DNA of 64,000 nucleotides from Salinarimonas sp052380005. GTDB lineage: Bacteria > Pseudomonadota > Alphaproteobacteria > Rhizobiales > Beijerinckiaceae. The translations under genes were made by a program, and so were the position numbers. Shown one piece after another: positions 44,141-52,050 of the stretch. The stretch is from the NCBI GenBank assembly GCA_052380005.1, contig JBQTCJ010000003.1. One strand, given 5' to 3'. Position 1 is the stretch's first letter; each line of letters begins with the position of its first letter. The notes under the pieces are model-generated. The model saw only the letters and a program-made list of their open reading frames with translations. It made no database searches and was not told where the DNA came from.

Positions 44141-45010
44141 TCAGCTCCGCACCTTGGCGACGAACAGGCCCTGAGGCCGGAAGCGGATGATCACGATGAT
44201 CGCCACCAAAACGAGGGCCTTGGCGACGGTGTCGTTCGTCACCCAGGCGAGCGAGCCGGTCATCTGGCCGAGGAGGCCCGCACTCACCACCGTGCCGAAC
44301 AGGCTCTGCACCCCGCCGAGCACGACGACGAAGAAGGCGTCGACCACGTAGGCCGTGCCCATCTCCGGCGAGACGCTCTTGAGCGGCGCGACGAGCGCGC
44401 CGGCGAGGCCCGCGAGGCCCGCGCCGTAGGCGAAGGTGAGGGAGTAGACGCGGTCGGCGTCGACGCCGAAGCAGGTGGCGGTGTCGCGGTCCTGCACGAC
44501 CGCGCGCAGGCGGCGGCCGAAGTAGGTCTTGAACATCAGGGCCCAGGTGAGCGCGAACAGCGCCGCGACGACGACGAAGACGAACACCCGGTAGCCGGGG
44601 ACGGTCACGCCCAGGATCGAGACCGTGGCGGTGAGCGCCTCGGGCATCTCGACGTAGCGCAGCTCGCCGCCCGCCGAGAGGCGCACCACCTGCTGGAGGA
44701 TGATGCCGATGCCCCAGGTCGCGAGGATCGTGTCGAGCGGGCGCCGATACAGGAAGCGGATCACGCCGCGCTCGACCGCCCAGCCGAACGCCCCGACGAG
44801 GAGGAAGACGAAGACGAGGCTCGACAGGAGCCCGAGCCCGAAGAAGGCGTTGAGCGCCCAGGTGCAGTAGGCGCCGAGCATCAGGAACTCGCCGTGCGCC
44901 ATGTTGATGACGCCCATCGAGCCGTAGATGAGCGCCAGCCCCAGCGCGACGAGGAGCAGGATCGAGCCGATGCTGAGCCCCGTCATCACGTGCTGAAGGA
45001 AGAATTCCAA
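44141..45010 (-). CDS. urtB: Urea/short-chain amide ABC transporter permease (UrtB/LivH type)
   Basis: 289-residue permease. LivH-type motif ALIYGSMGVINMAHGEFLMLG lies near residue 30 (shown in full at 20 residues from LIYG), with RRPLDTILATWGIGIILQQ and AVVQDRDTATCFGVD further on. I assign a TTG start at 45010 because a perfect AGGAGG lies five bases upstream; the nearest ATG is nine codons inside the first membrane segment. The 79-bp gap to urtA has no terminator. Confidence 0.88.
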   Translation of the reverse strand: MEFFLQHVMTGLSIGSILLLVALGLALIYGSMGVINMAHGEFLMLGAYCTWALNAFFGLGLLSSLVFVFLLVGAFGWAVERGVIRFLYRRPLDTILATWGIGIILQQVVRLSAGGELRYVEMPEALTATVSILGVTVPGYRVFVFVVVAALFALTWALMFKTYFGRRLRAVVQDRDTATCFGVDADRVYSLTFAYGAGLAGLAGALVAPLKSVSPEMGTAYVVDAFFVVVLGGVQSLFGTVVSAGLLGQMTGSLAWVTNDTVAKALVLVAIIVIIRFRPQGLFVAKVRS

Positions 45011-45089
45011 GGCGACCTCCTCGCCGGGTTCGCGAAAGGGGAGGGGCGGCGGCGCGCCGCGCCCTCGAGGCATGCGCCGGTGGCGCCGG

Positions 45090-46337
45090 TCAGCCCTCGA
45101 CGAGGCCGTCCACGGTGCAGACCTGCCCGGGATAGGCGGCGTAGGGATCGGGCCGCAGCCAGTCGGACGAGGAGCGCAGCACCTCGAACTGGCCGTTCGA
45201 GCGGGCGACCGCGATCTTCGGCCACAGCCAGGTGTGGAGGTTGTCCGGGTCGACGCGGATGCGGCCCTGCGGCGCCATCAGCTCCTCGCCGCGCACCGCC
45301 TCGCGGATGGTCGGCGGGTCGATGTCGCTGGCCGCGAGCTTCTCCACCGCCTGCTTGAACAGGTAGACCTGGAAGTAGGACGGCTCGGAGACGAAGTGCG
45401 TGACCTTGTCGCCGCCCCAGCGGCGCTGGTAGGCCTCGACGAAGCGCTGGTTCTCGGGGCTGTCGTGGACCATGAAGTAGGGCGCGGAGGTGAAGTGCCC
45501 CGCCGCCGCCTCGCCGCCCATGGCCGCGACCTCGTTCTCGGAGGTCGTGAGGCTCGCCATGGGCATCTTCTCGGGGTCGAGGCCCGCCGCGCGGTACTGG
45601 CGGTGGAAGGCGACGACCGAGTCGCCCACGACGGTGGAGAAGATCACGTTGGGCTGTGTCGAGCGGATCTTGTTGATGACGGAGGAGAACTCGGAATGGC
45701 CCAGGGGGACGTATTCCTCGTCCACCACCTCGCCGCCGAGCTCTGCCAGCAGCTTCTTGCAGTAGTTGTTCTCCTCCTTCGGGTAGATGTAGTTCGAGCC
45801 GATGAGGTAGAACCGCGGGCCGAAATTCTCGAACAGCCAGGGGATGAACTCGTCCTGCTGCTGGTTCGGCACGGCGCCGGTGTAGATGACGTTCTTCGAG
45901 CACTCGCGGCCCTCGTAGAGGGTCGGGTACCAATACAGGTTGTCGCGCCGCTCGAAGACCGGCAGCACCGCCTTGCGGCTCGCCGAGGTGTAGGAGCCGA
46001 AGACCGAGACGCAGCCGTCCCCCACCACGAGCTTGCGCGCCTTCTCGGCGAAGGTCGCGGGATCGGATGCGGGATCCTCGACGATCGGCACGAGGCGCAT
46101 GCCGTTGATGCCGCCGGCCTCGTTGATCTCCTCGATGGCCAGCAGCGTCGCCTTGTTGAGCGATTCCTCGATGATGCCGGTCGTCCCCGTCAGCGAGAAC
46201 AGGACGCCGACCTTGATCTCGCCGCCCTGGGCGCGGGCGAGGCCGGAATTCTTGCTCCAGATGTGCGGGAAGCCGGTGGCCGCGGCCACCGACGCGGCGG
46301 CGGCCCCTTGCAGAAACGTGCGCCTCTTCAACGTCAT
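45090..46337 (-). CDS. urtA: Urea/short-chain amide ABC transporter substrate-binding protein
   Basis: Periplasmic binding protein of 415 residues, type I fold. A twin-arginine signal (LKRRTFLQGAAAASVAAATG) suggests Tat export of the folded protein. The mature part begins EIKVGVLFSLTGTTGIIEES and has WYPTLYEGRECSKNVIYTGA and IGSNYIYPKEENN, as in FmdD and UrtA. CGGAGGG precedes ATG 46337. It resembles the AmiC sensor encoded upstream, as expected for two proteins that recognise the same amides. Two intrinsic terminators lie in its leader. Confidence 0.92.
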   Translation of the reverse strand: MTLKRRTFLQGAAAASVAAATGFPHIWSKNSGLARAQGGEIKVGVLFSLTGTTGIIEESLNKATLLAIEEINEAGGINGMRLVPIVEDPASDPATFAEKARKLVVGDGCVSVFGSYTSASRKAVLPVFERRDNLYWYPTLYEGRECSKNVIYTGAVPNQQQDEFIPWLFENFGPRFYLIGSNYIYPKEENNYCKKLLAELGGEVVDEEYVPLGHSEFSSVINKIRSTQPNVIFSTVVGDSVVAFHRQYRAAGLDPEKMPMASLTTSENEVAAMGGEAAAGHFTSAPYFMVHDSPENQRFVEAYQRRWGGDKVTHFVSEPSYFQVYLFKQAVEKLAASDIDPPTIREAVRGEELMAPQGRIRVDPDNLHTWLWPKIAVARSNGQFEVLRSSSDWLRPDPYAAYPGQVCTVDGLVEG

Positions 46338-46358
46338 GTCACCCTCCGGTCGGACACG

Positions 46359-46404
46359 AAAAAAGCCCCGTGCGGCCACGCGGTGCGTGGACGGCGACGG
46401 GGCT
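46359..46404 (-). terminator. Leader terminator 2, immediately upstream of urtA
   Basis: Stem AGCCCCGT against ACGGGGCT is followed on the minus strand by six U residues. The apex region contains a second small stem (CCACG/CGTGG). It lies 22 bases before the urtA start, inside the amiR-urtA gap. The upstream flank carries AATGGA, an AxxGxx hexaloop candidate closed only by GGC/GCC. Confidence 0.85.
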
Positions 46405-46484
46405 CCATTGCCAAGCTCGTATTGTCGGCGGCGGATCTGCCGCGGGGCGGGCGCGGGTCCTGCGCTGCGATGCGCGCGGACACG

Positions 46485-46526
46485 AAAAAGCCCAGCGAAT
46501 CCGATCTCTCGGATTACGGCTGGGCT
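46485..46526 (-). terminator. Leader terminator 1 in the amiR-urtA gap
   Basis: Outer stem AGCCCAGC against GCTGGGCT is followed by five U residues on the minus strand. The loop holds a second perfect stem, AATCCG/CGGATT. It is one of two terminators in the 259-bp amiR-urtA gap. Confidence 0.85.
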
Positions 46527-46562
46527 GCGACGCCTGCGATGTGAGCCGGCTCCGTTGCCGGC
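46498..46562 (-). promoter_or_regulatory. ANTAR-type two-hairpin antitermination motif, urtA leader
   Basis: Hairpin P1 (46545-46562): stem GCCGGC, loop AACGGA, stem GCCGGC. Hairpin P2 (46498-46515): stem AATCCG, loop AGAGAT, stem CGGATT. Both are six-base loops with A at position 1 and G at position 4, the defining feature of RNA sites bound by ANTAR proteins. They are 29 bases apart. P2 is nested inside terminator 1. The ANTAR protein AmiR is encoded immediately upstream. Confidence 0.75.
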
Positions 46563-46596
46563 GGGGAGGCGCCCTTAGGCGGCTCCGAGTAGAAAG

Positions 46597-47274
46597 CTAG
46601 CCGAGCAGTTCCTGCGAGTCAACGATCGCGTTGGCCACCGCGCCGATCGACACGCGCCGCGACATCGCCTGGCGCCGCATGAGCTGGTAGGCCTCGTCCT
46701 CGCTCACTGCGTTGCGGTGCATGATGATGGTCTTGGCGCGCTCGACGCTGCGCATGTTGCGCAGGTTCTCGTCGAGCTTGTCGATGCGCCCGCGCAGGCG
46801 CTTCTCGTAGCGGAAGTGGTCGCGGGCTAGCGCCAGCGTGCACTGCACGCTCAGCGGGTCGGCGGGCAGGACGAGGGCGCCGTGCGCCGCGCAGTCGCGC
46901 ATCAGGTCGGGCCGGAAGGGCGCATGGCGCGGCAACAGGACGACGAGCGCCGACTCGGGCTCGCCCGGGAGCCAGGGCACGCGCCGCGGCAGGTCGTCGA
47001 GCAGCACGCAGAACACCGCGTCGAAGCCGAGCGGCAGCTGCGGCGGCGGCGGCCAGACGTGGTGCGGCTTGGCGCGCAGCCGCTGGAGCTCGCGCACGAG
47101 ATCGTCGCCGTGCCCGTCGCGCTCGCACACGACGGCGATGCTGACGTCGGCGAAGGGAAAGGCGGGGCCGGTCCGCGCGGAGGGCTGCGTCCGCGCGGCG
47201 GGGGAGGGTGCGCGCGGCGCGTCCGCCGTGATCGTCGCGCGGCGCGCCGGGGGTGGCTGGTTGCGATCGTGCAT
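46597..47274 (-). CDS. amiR: ANTAR-domain transcription antiterminator
   Basis: 225-residue RNA-binding regulator. After a Pro/Ala-rich leader of about 42 residues there is a receiver-like domain (VSIAVVCERDGHGDD) lacking a clear phospho-Asp site, then a coiled-coil (RGRIDKLDENLRNMRSVERA) and the C-terminal ANTAR three-helix domain (AVSEDEAYQLMRRQAMSRR, then SIGAVANAIVDS). This is the AmiR/NasR architecture. ATG 47274 lies 11 bases after the amiC stop with GAGGA upstream. In Pseudomonas, AmiC binds and silences AmiR until an amide is present. Confidence 0.93.
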   Translation of the reverse strand: MHDRNQPPPARRATITADAPRAPSPAARTQPSARTGPAFPFADVSIAVVCERDGHGDDLVRELQRLRAKPHHVWPPPPQLPLGFDAVFCVLLDDLPRRVPWLPGEPESALVVLLPRHAPFRPDLMRDCAAHGALVLPADPLSVQCTLALARDHFRYEKRLRGRIDKLDENLRNMRSVERAKTIIMHRNAVSEDEAYQLMRRQAMSRRVSIGAVANAIVDSQELLG

Positions 47275-47285
47275 CGCCCCGGTCC

Positions 47286-48428
47286 TCAGGCGAAGGCGAG
47301 GCTGCGGGCGTAGCCGATCAGGTAGGGATCGGCGCGCACGCGGCTCGGGGACGAGTAGACGATGTCGAACTGGCCCTGCCGGTTGGCGCGCCCGATGCGC
47401 GTCCACAGGTCGGTGTGGCCGCACACGGGGTTCACGGCGATCTTGCCCTGGGGCGCCTCGAGCTCGACGCCCAGCGCGGAGGTGCGCAGCACCTCGGTGT
47501 CGAGCGAGTTCGTCTGCTCGAGCGTCTTGGCGAAGAGGTGCACCTGGAAGTAGGCCGCCTCCAGGCACATGTTGGTCGACTGGTCCTCGCCGTAGCGCTT
47601 CTTGTAGAGCTGCACGAAGGACGAGTTGCGCGCCCCGTCGAGACCCTGGAAGTAGGGCGCGGCCGTGACGTGGCCCTCGCCGACGTCGTGGCCCATGGCC
47701 TGGATCTCCGCCTCGGTCGTGGTGAGGCTCGCGATCGGCATCACCTTCGGGTCGAAGCCGAAGTCGTGGTAGGTCTGATAGAGGAAGACCGTGCTCTCGC
47801 CCACGACGGTGGAGAAGATCACGTCCGGCTGGGCCTCCTTCACCTCGCGCAGCAGCGGCGAGAACTCGCGGCGCTCGGCGTTGAGCCGCAGGTACCGCTC
47901 GCCCACGACCTCGCCGCCGCTCGCGCGCACGAGCTCGCCCATGATCCGGTTCGATTCGCGCGGGTAGACGTAGTCGGAGCCGATGAAGAAGAAGCGCCTC
48001 CCGTACATCTCCATCAGGAGCCGGCAGAGCTCGACGCTGTTCTGGTTCGGCGCGGCGCCGGTGTAGATCACGTTCGGCGAGAACTCGAAGCCCTCGTAGA
48101 GCGTGGGATACCACAAAAGCCCGTTGAGGCGCTCCACCACCGGCAGGACCGCGCGCCGGCTGCTCGACGTGTAGCACCCGAAGATCGTGCTCACGCCGTC
48201 GTCCACCATGAGCTTCTTGGCGAGGCGACCGAACGCCCGGGATTCGGAGCCCGGGTCGTAGATCACCGGCTCGATCGGCCGCCCGTTGATCCCGCCCGCC
48301 GCGTTGACCTCCTCGATCGCCGTGAGCGTGCCGCGAAGCTGCGTTTCCTCGATGACGGCCATGAAGCCGCTCTGCGAGAACAGGACGCCGACCCGCCACG
48401 GCTCAGTCGTCTGACTGGAGCTGCGCAT
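47286..48428 (-). CDS. amiC: Amide sensor, negative regulator of AmiR
   Basis: 380-residue protein with a periplasmic-binding-protein fold but no signal peptide (it starts MRSSSQTTEPWRVGVLFSQS), so cytoplasmic like Pseudomonas AmiC. Shared features are ASLTTTEAEIQAM, IGSDYVYPRESNRIMGEL, YPTLYEGFEFSPNVIYTGAA and a C-terminal RADPYLIG. It sequesters AmiR and releases it on binding acetamide-like ligands (family knowledge). GGAGGG precedes ATG 48428. The leader of about 400 bases upstream carries its own ANTAR motif and terminator, so the sensor-regulator pair looks autoregulated. Confidence 0.93.
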   Translation of the reverse strand: MRSSSQTTEPWRVGVLFSQSGFMAVIEETQLRGTLTAIEEVNAAGGINGRPIEPVIYDPGSESRAFGRLAKKLMVDDGVSTIFGCYTSSSRRAVLPVVERLNGLLWYPTLYEGFEFSPNVIYTGAAPNQNSVELCRLLMEMYGRRFFFIGSDYVYPRESNRIMGELVRASGGEVVGERYLRLNAERREFSPLLREVKEAQPDVIFSTVVGESTVFLYQTYHDFGFDPKVMPIASLTTTEAEIQAMGHDVGEGHVTAAPYFQGLDGARNSSFVQLYKKRYGEDQSTNMCLEAAYFQVHLFAKTLEQTNSLDTEVLRTSALGVELEAPQGKIAVNPVCGHTDLWTRIGRANRQGQFDIVYSSPSRVRADPYLIGYARSLAFA

Positions 48429-48724
48429 TCTTGTCCCTCCATCTGGATCGGCGCGGCCGTTCTGCCGTCGCGGCCGTCGCCGAAGATCGACCTCAGTCCT
48501 TGCACCCGTCCCGGCTTCTCGTCCCGTGCGCGCGGCGCGAAGGGCTCCCATCCCTCGCGGCCGCGGCCGTCGATGCCGCCCCACGCCGCGTCTCGCGCCC
48601 GGTCGGCGGCGGCGGGGCGGCAGTGTGCGTGACTTCCGCAGCGTAAGGCAACGGGTTCCGCGCTCACCGCCGGGCTCGGCGCTCCGGCGCGCGTGCAGGT
48701 CCGCCCGCCTGCGCGCCGAAAACG

Positions 48725-48770
48725 AAAAAGGGCCTTCGCATGGCTCCATGGGGAGGCATGAGAAGGCCCT
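48725..48770 (-). terminator. Leader terminator upstream of amiC
   Basis: Stem AGGGCCTT against AAGGCCCT is followed by five U residues on the minus strand. An inner imperfect stem of CATGCCTCC with GGAGCCATG extends it. It lies about 60 bases after the predicted transcription start and 297 bases before amiC. The stretch 48429-48724 between it and amiC shows no gene. Confidence 0.85.
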
Positions 48771-48787
48771 CTCGGCTTCGATGTCGT

Positions 48788-48825
48788 GCGGCCTCGTTGC
48801 CGCCCGTCGGCAGCCCTGCCGACGG
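48788..48825 (-). promoter_or_regulatory. ANTAR-type two-hairpin motif, amiC leader
   Basis: P1 (48804-48825): 8-bp perfect stem CCGTCGGC/GCCGACGG with loop AGGGCT. P2 (48788-48803): 5-bp stem GCGGC/GCCGC with loop AACGAG. Both hexaloops have A1 and G4. The hairpins abut with no linker and P1 begins at the predicted start of transcription. The terminator follows 17 bases after P2. Confidence 0.8.
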
Positions 48826-48831
48826 CCCAGC

Positions 48832-48859
48832 AGATTAGCCGAGGCAAGCGGCTTGTCAA
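48832..48859 (-). promoter_or_regulatory. Sigma-70 promoter of the ami locus
   Basis: A perfect -35 TTGACA (48859-48854) is separated by 16 bases from a -10 TAATCT (48837-48832). The predicted start near 48825 coincides with the first base of hairpin P1. A strong constitutive promoter followed by an attenuator is the expected design for antitermination control. Confidence 0.8.
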
Positions 48860-48930
48860 ATCCGGTGCGCGCCGCCGAGGCTCCGGTCCGGCGCGCGCCG
48901 ATGTGCGCCCTCAGCTCACGCGGCCGCGGC

Positions 48931-50175
48931 TCACGCGGCCTTGGCGGCGGCGTCCGCGGCGAAGCCCGCCTTGTGGGCGTAGCCCTTGACGATCGCCTCA
49001 CGCTCTGCGTGCCCCAGCACGGTGTCGATGTCCTCGAAGCCATCGGGCGCCAGCGCCTCGACCGCGTCGATGACGCCTTCCGGCCCGCCGCGACGGTTGG
49101 CGCGTACGATCTCGGCGGTCTTGGGCAGGCGCTCGGCCTCGTAGGCCCGCAGAGCCGCCATCGGGTGGTCGCAGGCGGCGAGCCGGTCGGCGAGGCAGCG
49201 CGCGTCGAGGATCGCCTGGCTCGCGCCGTTGGAGCCCACCGGGTACATCGGGTGCGCGGCGTCGCCGAGCAGCGTGACGCGCCCGTGCGTCCAGCGGGGC
49301 AGGGGATCGCGGTCGCACATCGGGTACTCGAAGAACTCCGGCGTCGCCTCGATCAGCGCCGGGACGTTGAGGTGGCGGATGCGGAAGCGTTCGACGTGCG
49401 GCATCAGCTCCTCGCGCCGCCCCGGCCGCGACCAGTCCTCGCGCCGCGGCGGGGGCGTCGTGCCGTCGCCGAGCCGCACGGCGACGGCCCAGTTCATCAG
49501 GACCATGCCGGCGCGGTAGCCCTCGGCGATCGGGTAGACGACGAGCTTCTCCTTCATGCCGCCCGCGACGATCATCGAGCGGCCGGTGAGGAACGCCGGC
49601 CATTCCGTCGCCCCGCGCCAGAGCATGATGCCGTTCCAGGAGGGCGGCCCCTCCTGCGGGAACAGGCTCGCGCGCACGAAGGAATGGATGCCGTCGGCGC
49701 CGATCAGCACGTCGCCGCGTGCCGTCCGCACGTGGCGGCCCTCGCGGTCGAAGAACCAGGCGACGACGCCGCCCTCGTCCTGCGCCCAGGCGCCGAGCCG
49801 GCAGCCGGTGTGGATCGCGCCCGCACCGAGGCGCGCCTTCACCGCGTCGTGGATGACGCTCTGCAGGCGCCCTCGATGGATCGAGAACTGCGGCACGTCG
49901 AAGCCCGCCTCGACGCCGCGGGGCTCGCGCCAGATCTCCTGGCCGAAGCGGTTGGTGTAGATCAGCTCGGCGGTGCGCAGCGCGACCCGGTCGAGTGCCG
50001 GCAGCAGCCCGAGCTTCGCGAGCTCCTTGATGGCGTGGGGGAGGGTGTTGATGCCGACCCCCAGCTCCCGGATCTCGGAGGACTGCTCGTAGATCTCGGC
50101 CTCGAGGCCGCGCTCCTTCAGCATCAGGGCCGTGGTCAGCCCGCCGATGCCGCCTCCGACGACGATCGCCTTCAT
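48931..50175 (-). CDS. FAD-dependent monooxygenase, PhzS / salicylate hydroxylase-like
   Basis: 414-residue aromatic-ring hydroxylase-type flavoprotein. The FAD site is VVGGGIGGLTTALML (residues 5-19), the DG motif is LIGADGIHSFVRASLF near residue 165, and the GD motif is VTLLGDAAHPMYPVGSNGAS near residue 305. The pattern matches the 'flavin-dependent oxidoreductase' group that includes PhzS. GGGAAGG precedes ATG 50175. The substrate is unknown, and no phenazine or aromatic-degradation genes are adjacent. It ends 71 bases before the ami promoter and is independent of that locus. Confidence 0.82.
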   Translation of the reverse strand: MKAIVVGGGIGGLTTALMLKERGLEAEIYEQSSEIRELGVGINTLPHAIKELAKLGLLPALDRVALRTAELIYTNRFGQEIWREPRGVEAGFDVPQFSIHRGRLQSVIHDAVKARLGAGAIHTGCRLGAWAQDEGGVVAWFFDREGRHVRTARGDVLIGADGIHSFVRASLFPQEGPPSWNGIMLWRGATEWPAFLTGRSMIVAGGMKEKLVVYPIAEGYRAGMVLMNWAVAVRLGDGTTPPPRREDWSRPGRREELMPHVERFRIRHLNVPALIEATPEFFEYPMCDRDPLPRWTHGRVTLLGDAAHPMYPVGSNGASQAILDARCLADRLAACDHPMAALRAYEAERLPKTAEIVRANRRGGPEGVIDAVEALAPDGFEDIDTVLGHAEREAIVKGYAHKAGFAADAAAKAA

Positions 50176-50565
50176 CTCGCGCCTTCCCCATTCTTACGCA
50201 ACGTTCGTTCGTGCAGCGCGATTAAAGCGCAGCCGCGCGCGGGAGTCCAAGCGTGCCGACGGGAGGACGCGCCACGACCGGATGGGTGCGCACGCGGATG
50301 CGACGCGGCGGGGCCGTGACTCGTCACTCGTCTCGATGAGATCGGGGTTCCTCTACGGCAGTCGTTACGGCTCGGGCATGGACGGCAATGGCCCAAATCG
50401 CGACAGCCGCGACCGCGCGAGGCGCGAGCACCGCTTGCGGAGGTGATGCGGTCCCTCTCCCCGCTCTCGTCGCCAAGCCCTTGCAGCACATGGCCTTTCC
50501 CAAGGGGAAGGCGCGCGTGCGGCGGCCGCTCGTCCGCGAGCCCGCGTCTGGCATGGAAAATTCTA

Positions 50566-50577
50566 GTCGAATTCGAC
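50566..50577. promoter_or_regulatory. 12-bp palindrome upstream of the sugar-transferase gene
   Basis: GTCGAATTCGAC is perfectly self-complementary and lies in a locally AT-richer patch (GAAAATTCTA just before), 55 bases upstream of the ATG at 50632. It may be an operator. The divergent region 50176-50631 holds no gene. Confidence 0.3.
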
Positions 50578-50631
50578 GAGCATTGCGCCGATCCCGGATC
50601 GGCACAGGTCGCCGCGACTGCGAGGACCCGA

Positions 50632-52050
50632 ATGACGACCGTGAACGACCAGGGTGTTCTTTCACCATATCCGAAGCGGCTGAGGCGCGCACCCGCGACG
50701 GCGGGCGTGCTCGCCGCCGAGACGCTCGTGATCATCCTCGCCTCGTTCCTGGCGGGCATCGCCTGGCACCTCGCCGCCTACGGCCGGTTCGGGCCGCTCG
50801 ACCTGTTCCTGCGCGACGGCGCCTCGGTGGCGATCCTGTTCCTGCTCGTGTCGAGCCGCGCGCCGGGCTATCCGCTCTCGATCCTGCGGGAGGAGGCGCC
50901 CGGCCCCGCGCTCGCGGCCTCGTGGGCGGTGGCATTCTCCGCGCATCTCGGCATCGGCTTCCTGGCGAAGTCGCTCGACGAAGTCTCGCGCGGCTCGACG
51001 CTCCTGTTCCTGCCGCTCGGCTTCGTCGCGCTCGCGTGGCTGCGCACGGTGCTCGCGCGTACGCTCGGCAACCAGGATTTCGGCGGGCGCGTCCTCGTCG
51101 TCGGCAGTCCCGTGCAGATCGCGCGCTTCGGCGCCGACGACCGCGCACAGCGCTATTCCTGCGTCTCCCTGCCGCTCGCCGACGCCGATCGCTGCTGCGC
51201 CACGCCGGCCGGGCGCCTGCGGCTCGCGGAGCGCATCGCCTCCGGCATCGCCATGGTGCGGACCTTCGACTGCGACCGGGTGCTCATCCTCGTGCCGTGG
51301 GAGGAGCGCGCGGTGATGGACGCCTGCATCGAGGCCTTCCTCGACACGCCCGCGACGATCCACGTCGCGACGCCGCCCGGCTTCGAGACCTTCGCGCGCG
51401 CGGCCCGCTACGACGCCGAGCCGCTGCCGAACCTGCGCGTCGCCGGCGCGCCGGCGGGGCCCGTCGTGCACGCCACCAAGCGCGTGATCGACATCGTGCT
51501 GTCGGGCCTCGCACTGTTCCTGCTCGCGCCGCTGCTCGTCGCCATCGGCGTCGCGATCCGGCTCGACAGCCCGGGCCCGGCGCTGTTCGCCCAGACGCGG
51601 CACGGGTTCAACCAGAAGTCCTTCCGCATCCTCAAGTTCCGCACCATGACGGCGCTCGAGGACGGGCCGACGATCGTGCAGGCGACCCGCGACGACCCGC
51701 GTGTGACGCGGCTCGGCCGGTTCCTGCGGCGCTACAATCTCGACGAGCTCCCCCAGCTCGTGAACGTGCTCAGGGGCGAGATGTCCCTCGTCGGGCCGCG
51801 CCCGCACGCCGTCGCGCACGACCTCGAGTACCAGCGCCAGATCGCCCGCTACGCGCGCCGCCACAACGTCAAGCCGGGCATCACCGGCTGGGCGCAGGTG
51901 CACGGCCTGCGCGGGCGCACGGAGACCGTCGCCAGTATGGAGCGGCGCGTCGCCTTCGACCTCTACTACATCGAGAACCACTCGATCCTGCTCGACCTGC
52001 GCATCCTCCTGATGACCCTCTCGCCGCGGGCGTTCCTCAATGCCTATTGA
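50632..52050 (+). CDS. Undecaprenyl-phosphate sugar phosphotransferase (exopolysaccharide initiation)
   Basis: 472-residue polyisoprenyl-phosphate hexose-1-phosphate transferase that starts the lipid-linked repeat unit at the inner membrane. Four N-terminal membrane segments and a CoA-binding-like domain (GGRVLVVGSPVQIARFG) precede the C-terminal sugar transferase domain: KRVIDIVLSGLALFLLAPLL, LDSPGPALFAQTRHG, FRILKFRTM, RRYNLDELPQLVNVLRGEMS and LVGPRPH. ATG 50632 has GAGGA upstream. Its end overlaps the convergent beta-helix gene by 14 bases. WcaJ/ExoY/PssA-like; the first sugar cannot be told. Confidence 0.93.
   Translation: MTTVNDQGVLSPYPKRLRRAPATAGVLAAETLVIILASFLAGIAWHLAAYGRFGPLDLFLRDGASVAILFLLVSSRAPGYPLSILREEAPGPALAASWAVAFSAHLGIGFLAKSLDEVSRGSTLLFLPLGFVALAWLRTVLARTLGNQDFGGRVLVVGSPVQIARFGADDRAQRYSCVSLPLADADRCCATPAGRLRLAERIASGIAMVRTFDCDRVLILVPWEERAVMDACIEAFLDTPATIHVATPPGFETFARAARYDAEPLPNLRVAGAPAGPVVHATKRVIDIVLSGLALFLLAPLLVAIGVAIRLDSPGPALFAQTRHGFNQKSFRILKFRTMTALEDGPTIVQATRDDPRVTRLGRFLRRYNLDELPQLVNVLRGEMSLVGPRPHAVAHDLEYQRQIARYARRHNVKPGITGWAQVHGLRGRTETVASMERRVAFDLYYIENHSILLDLRILLMTLSPRAFLNAY

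Noticed and set aside
41546..46337. Leucine/branched-chain amino acid transporter
   Set aside because: The five genes have the right general type, but UrtD/UrtE-specific motifs, an FmdD-like binding protein and linkage to amiC/amiR/amiE favour urea or short amides.
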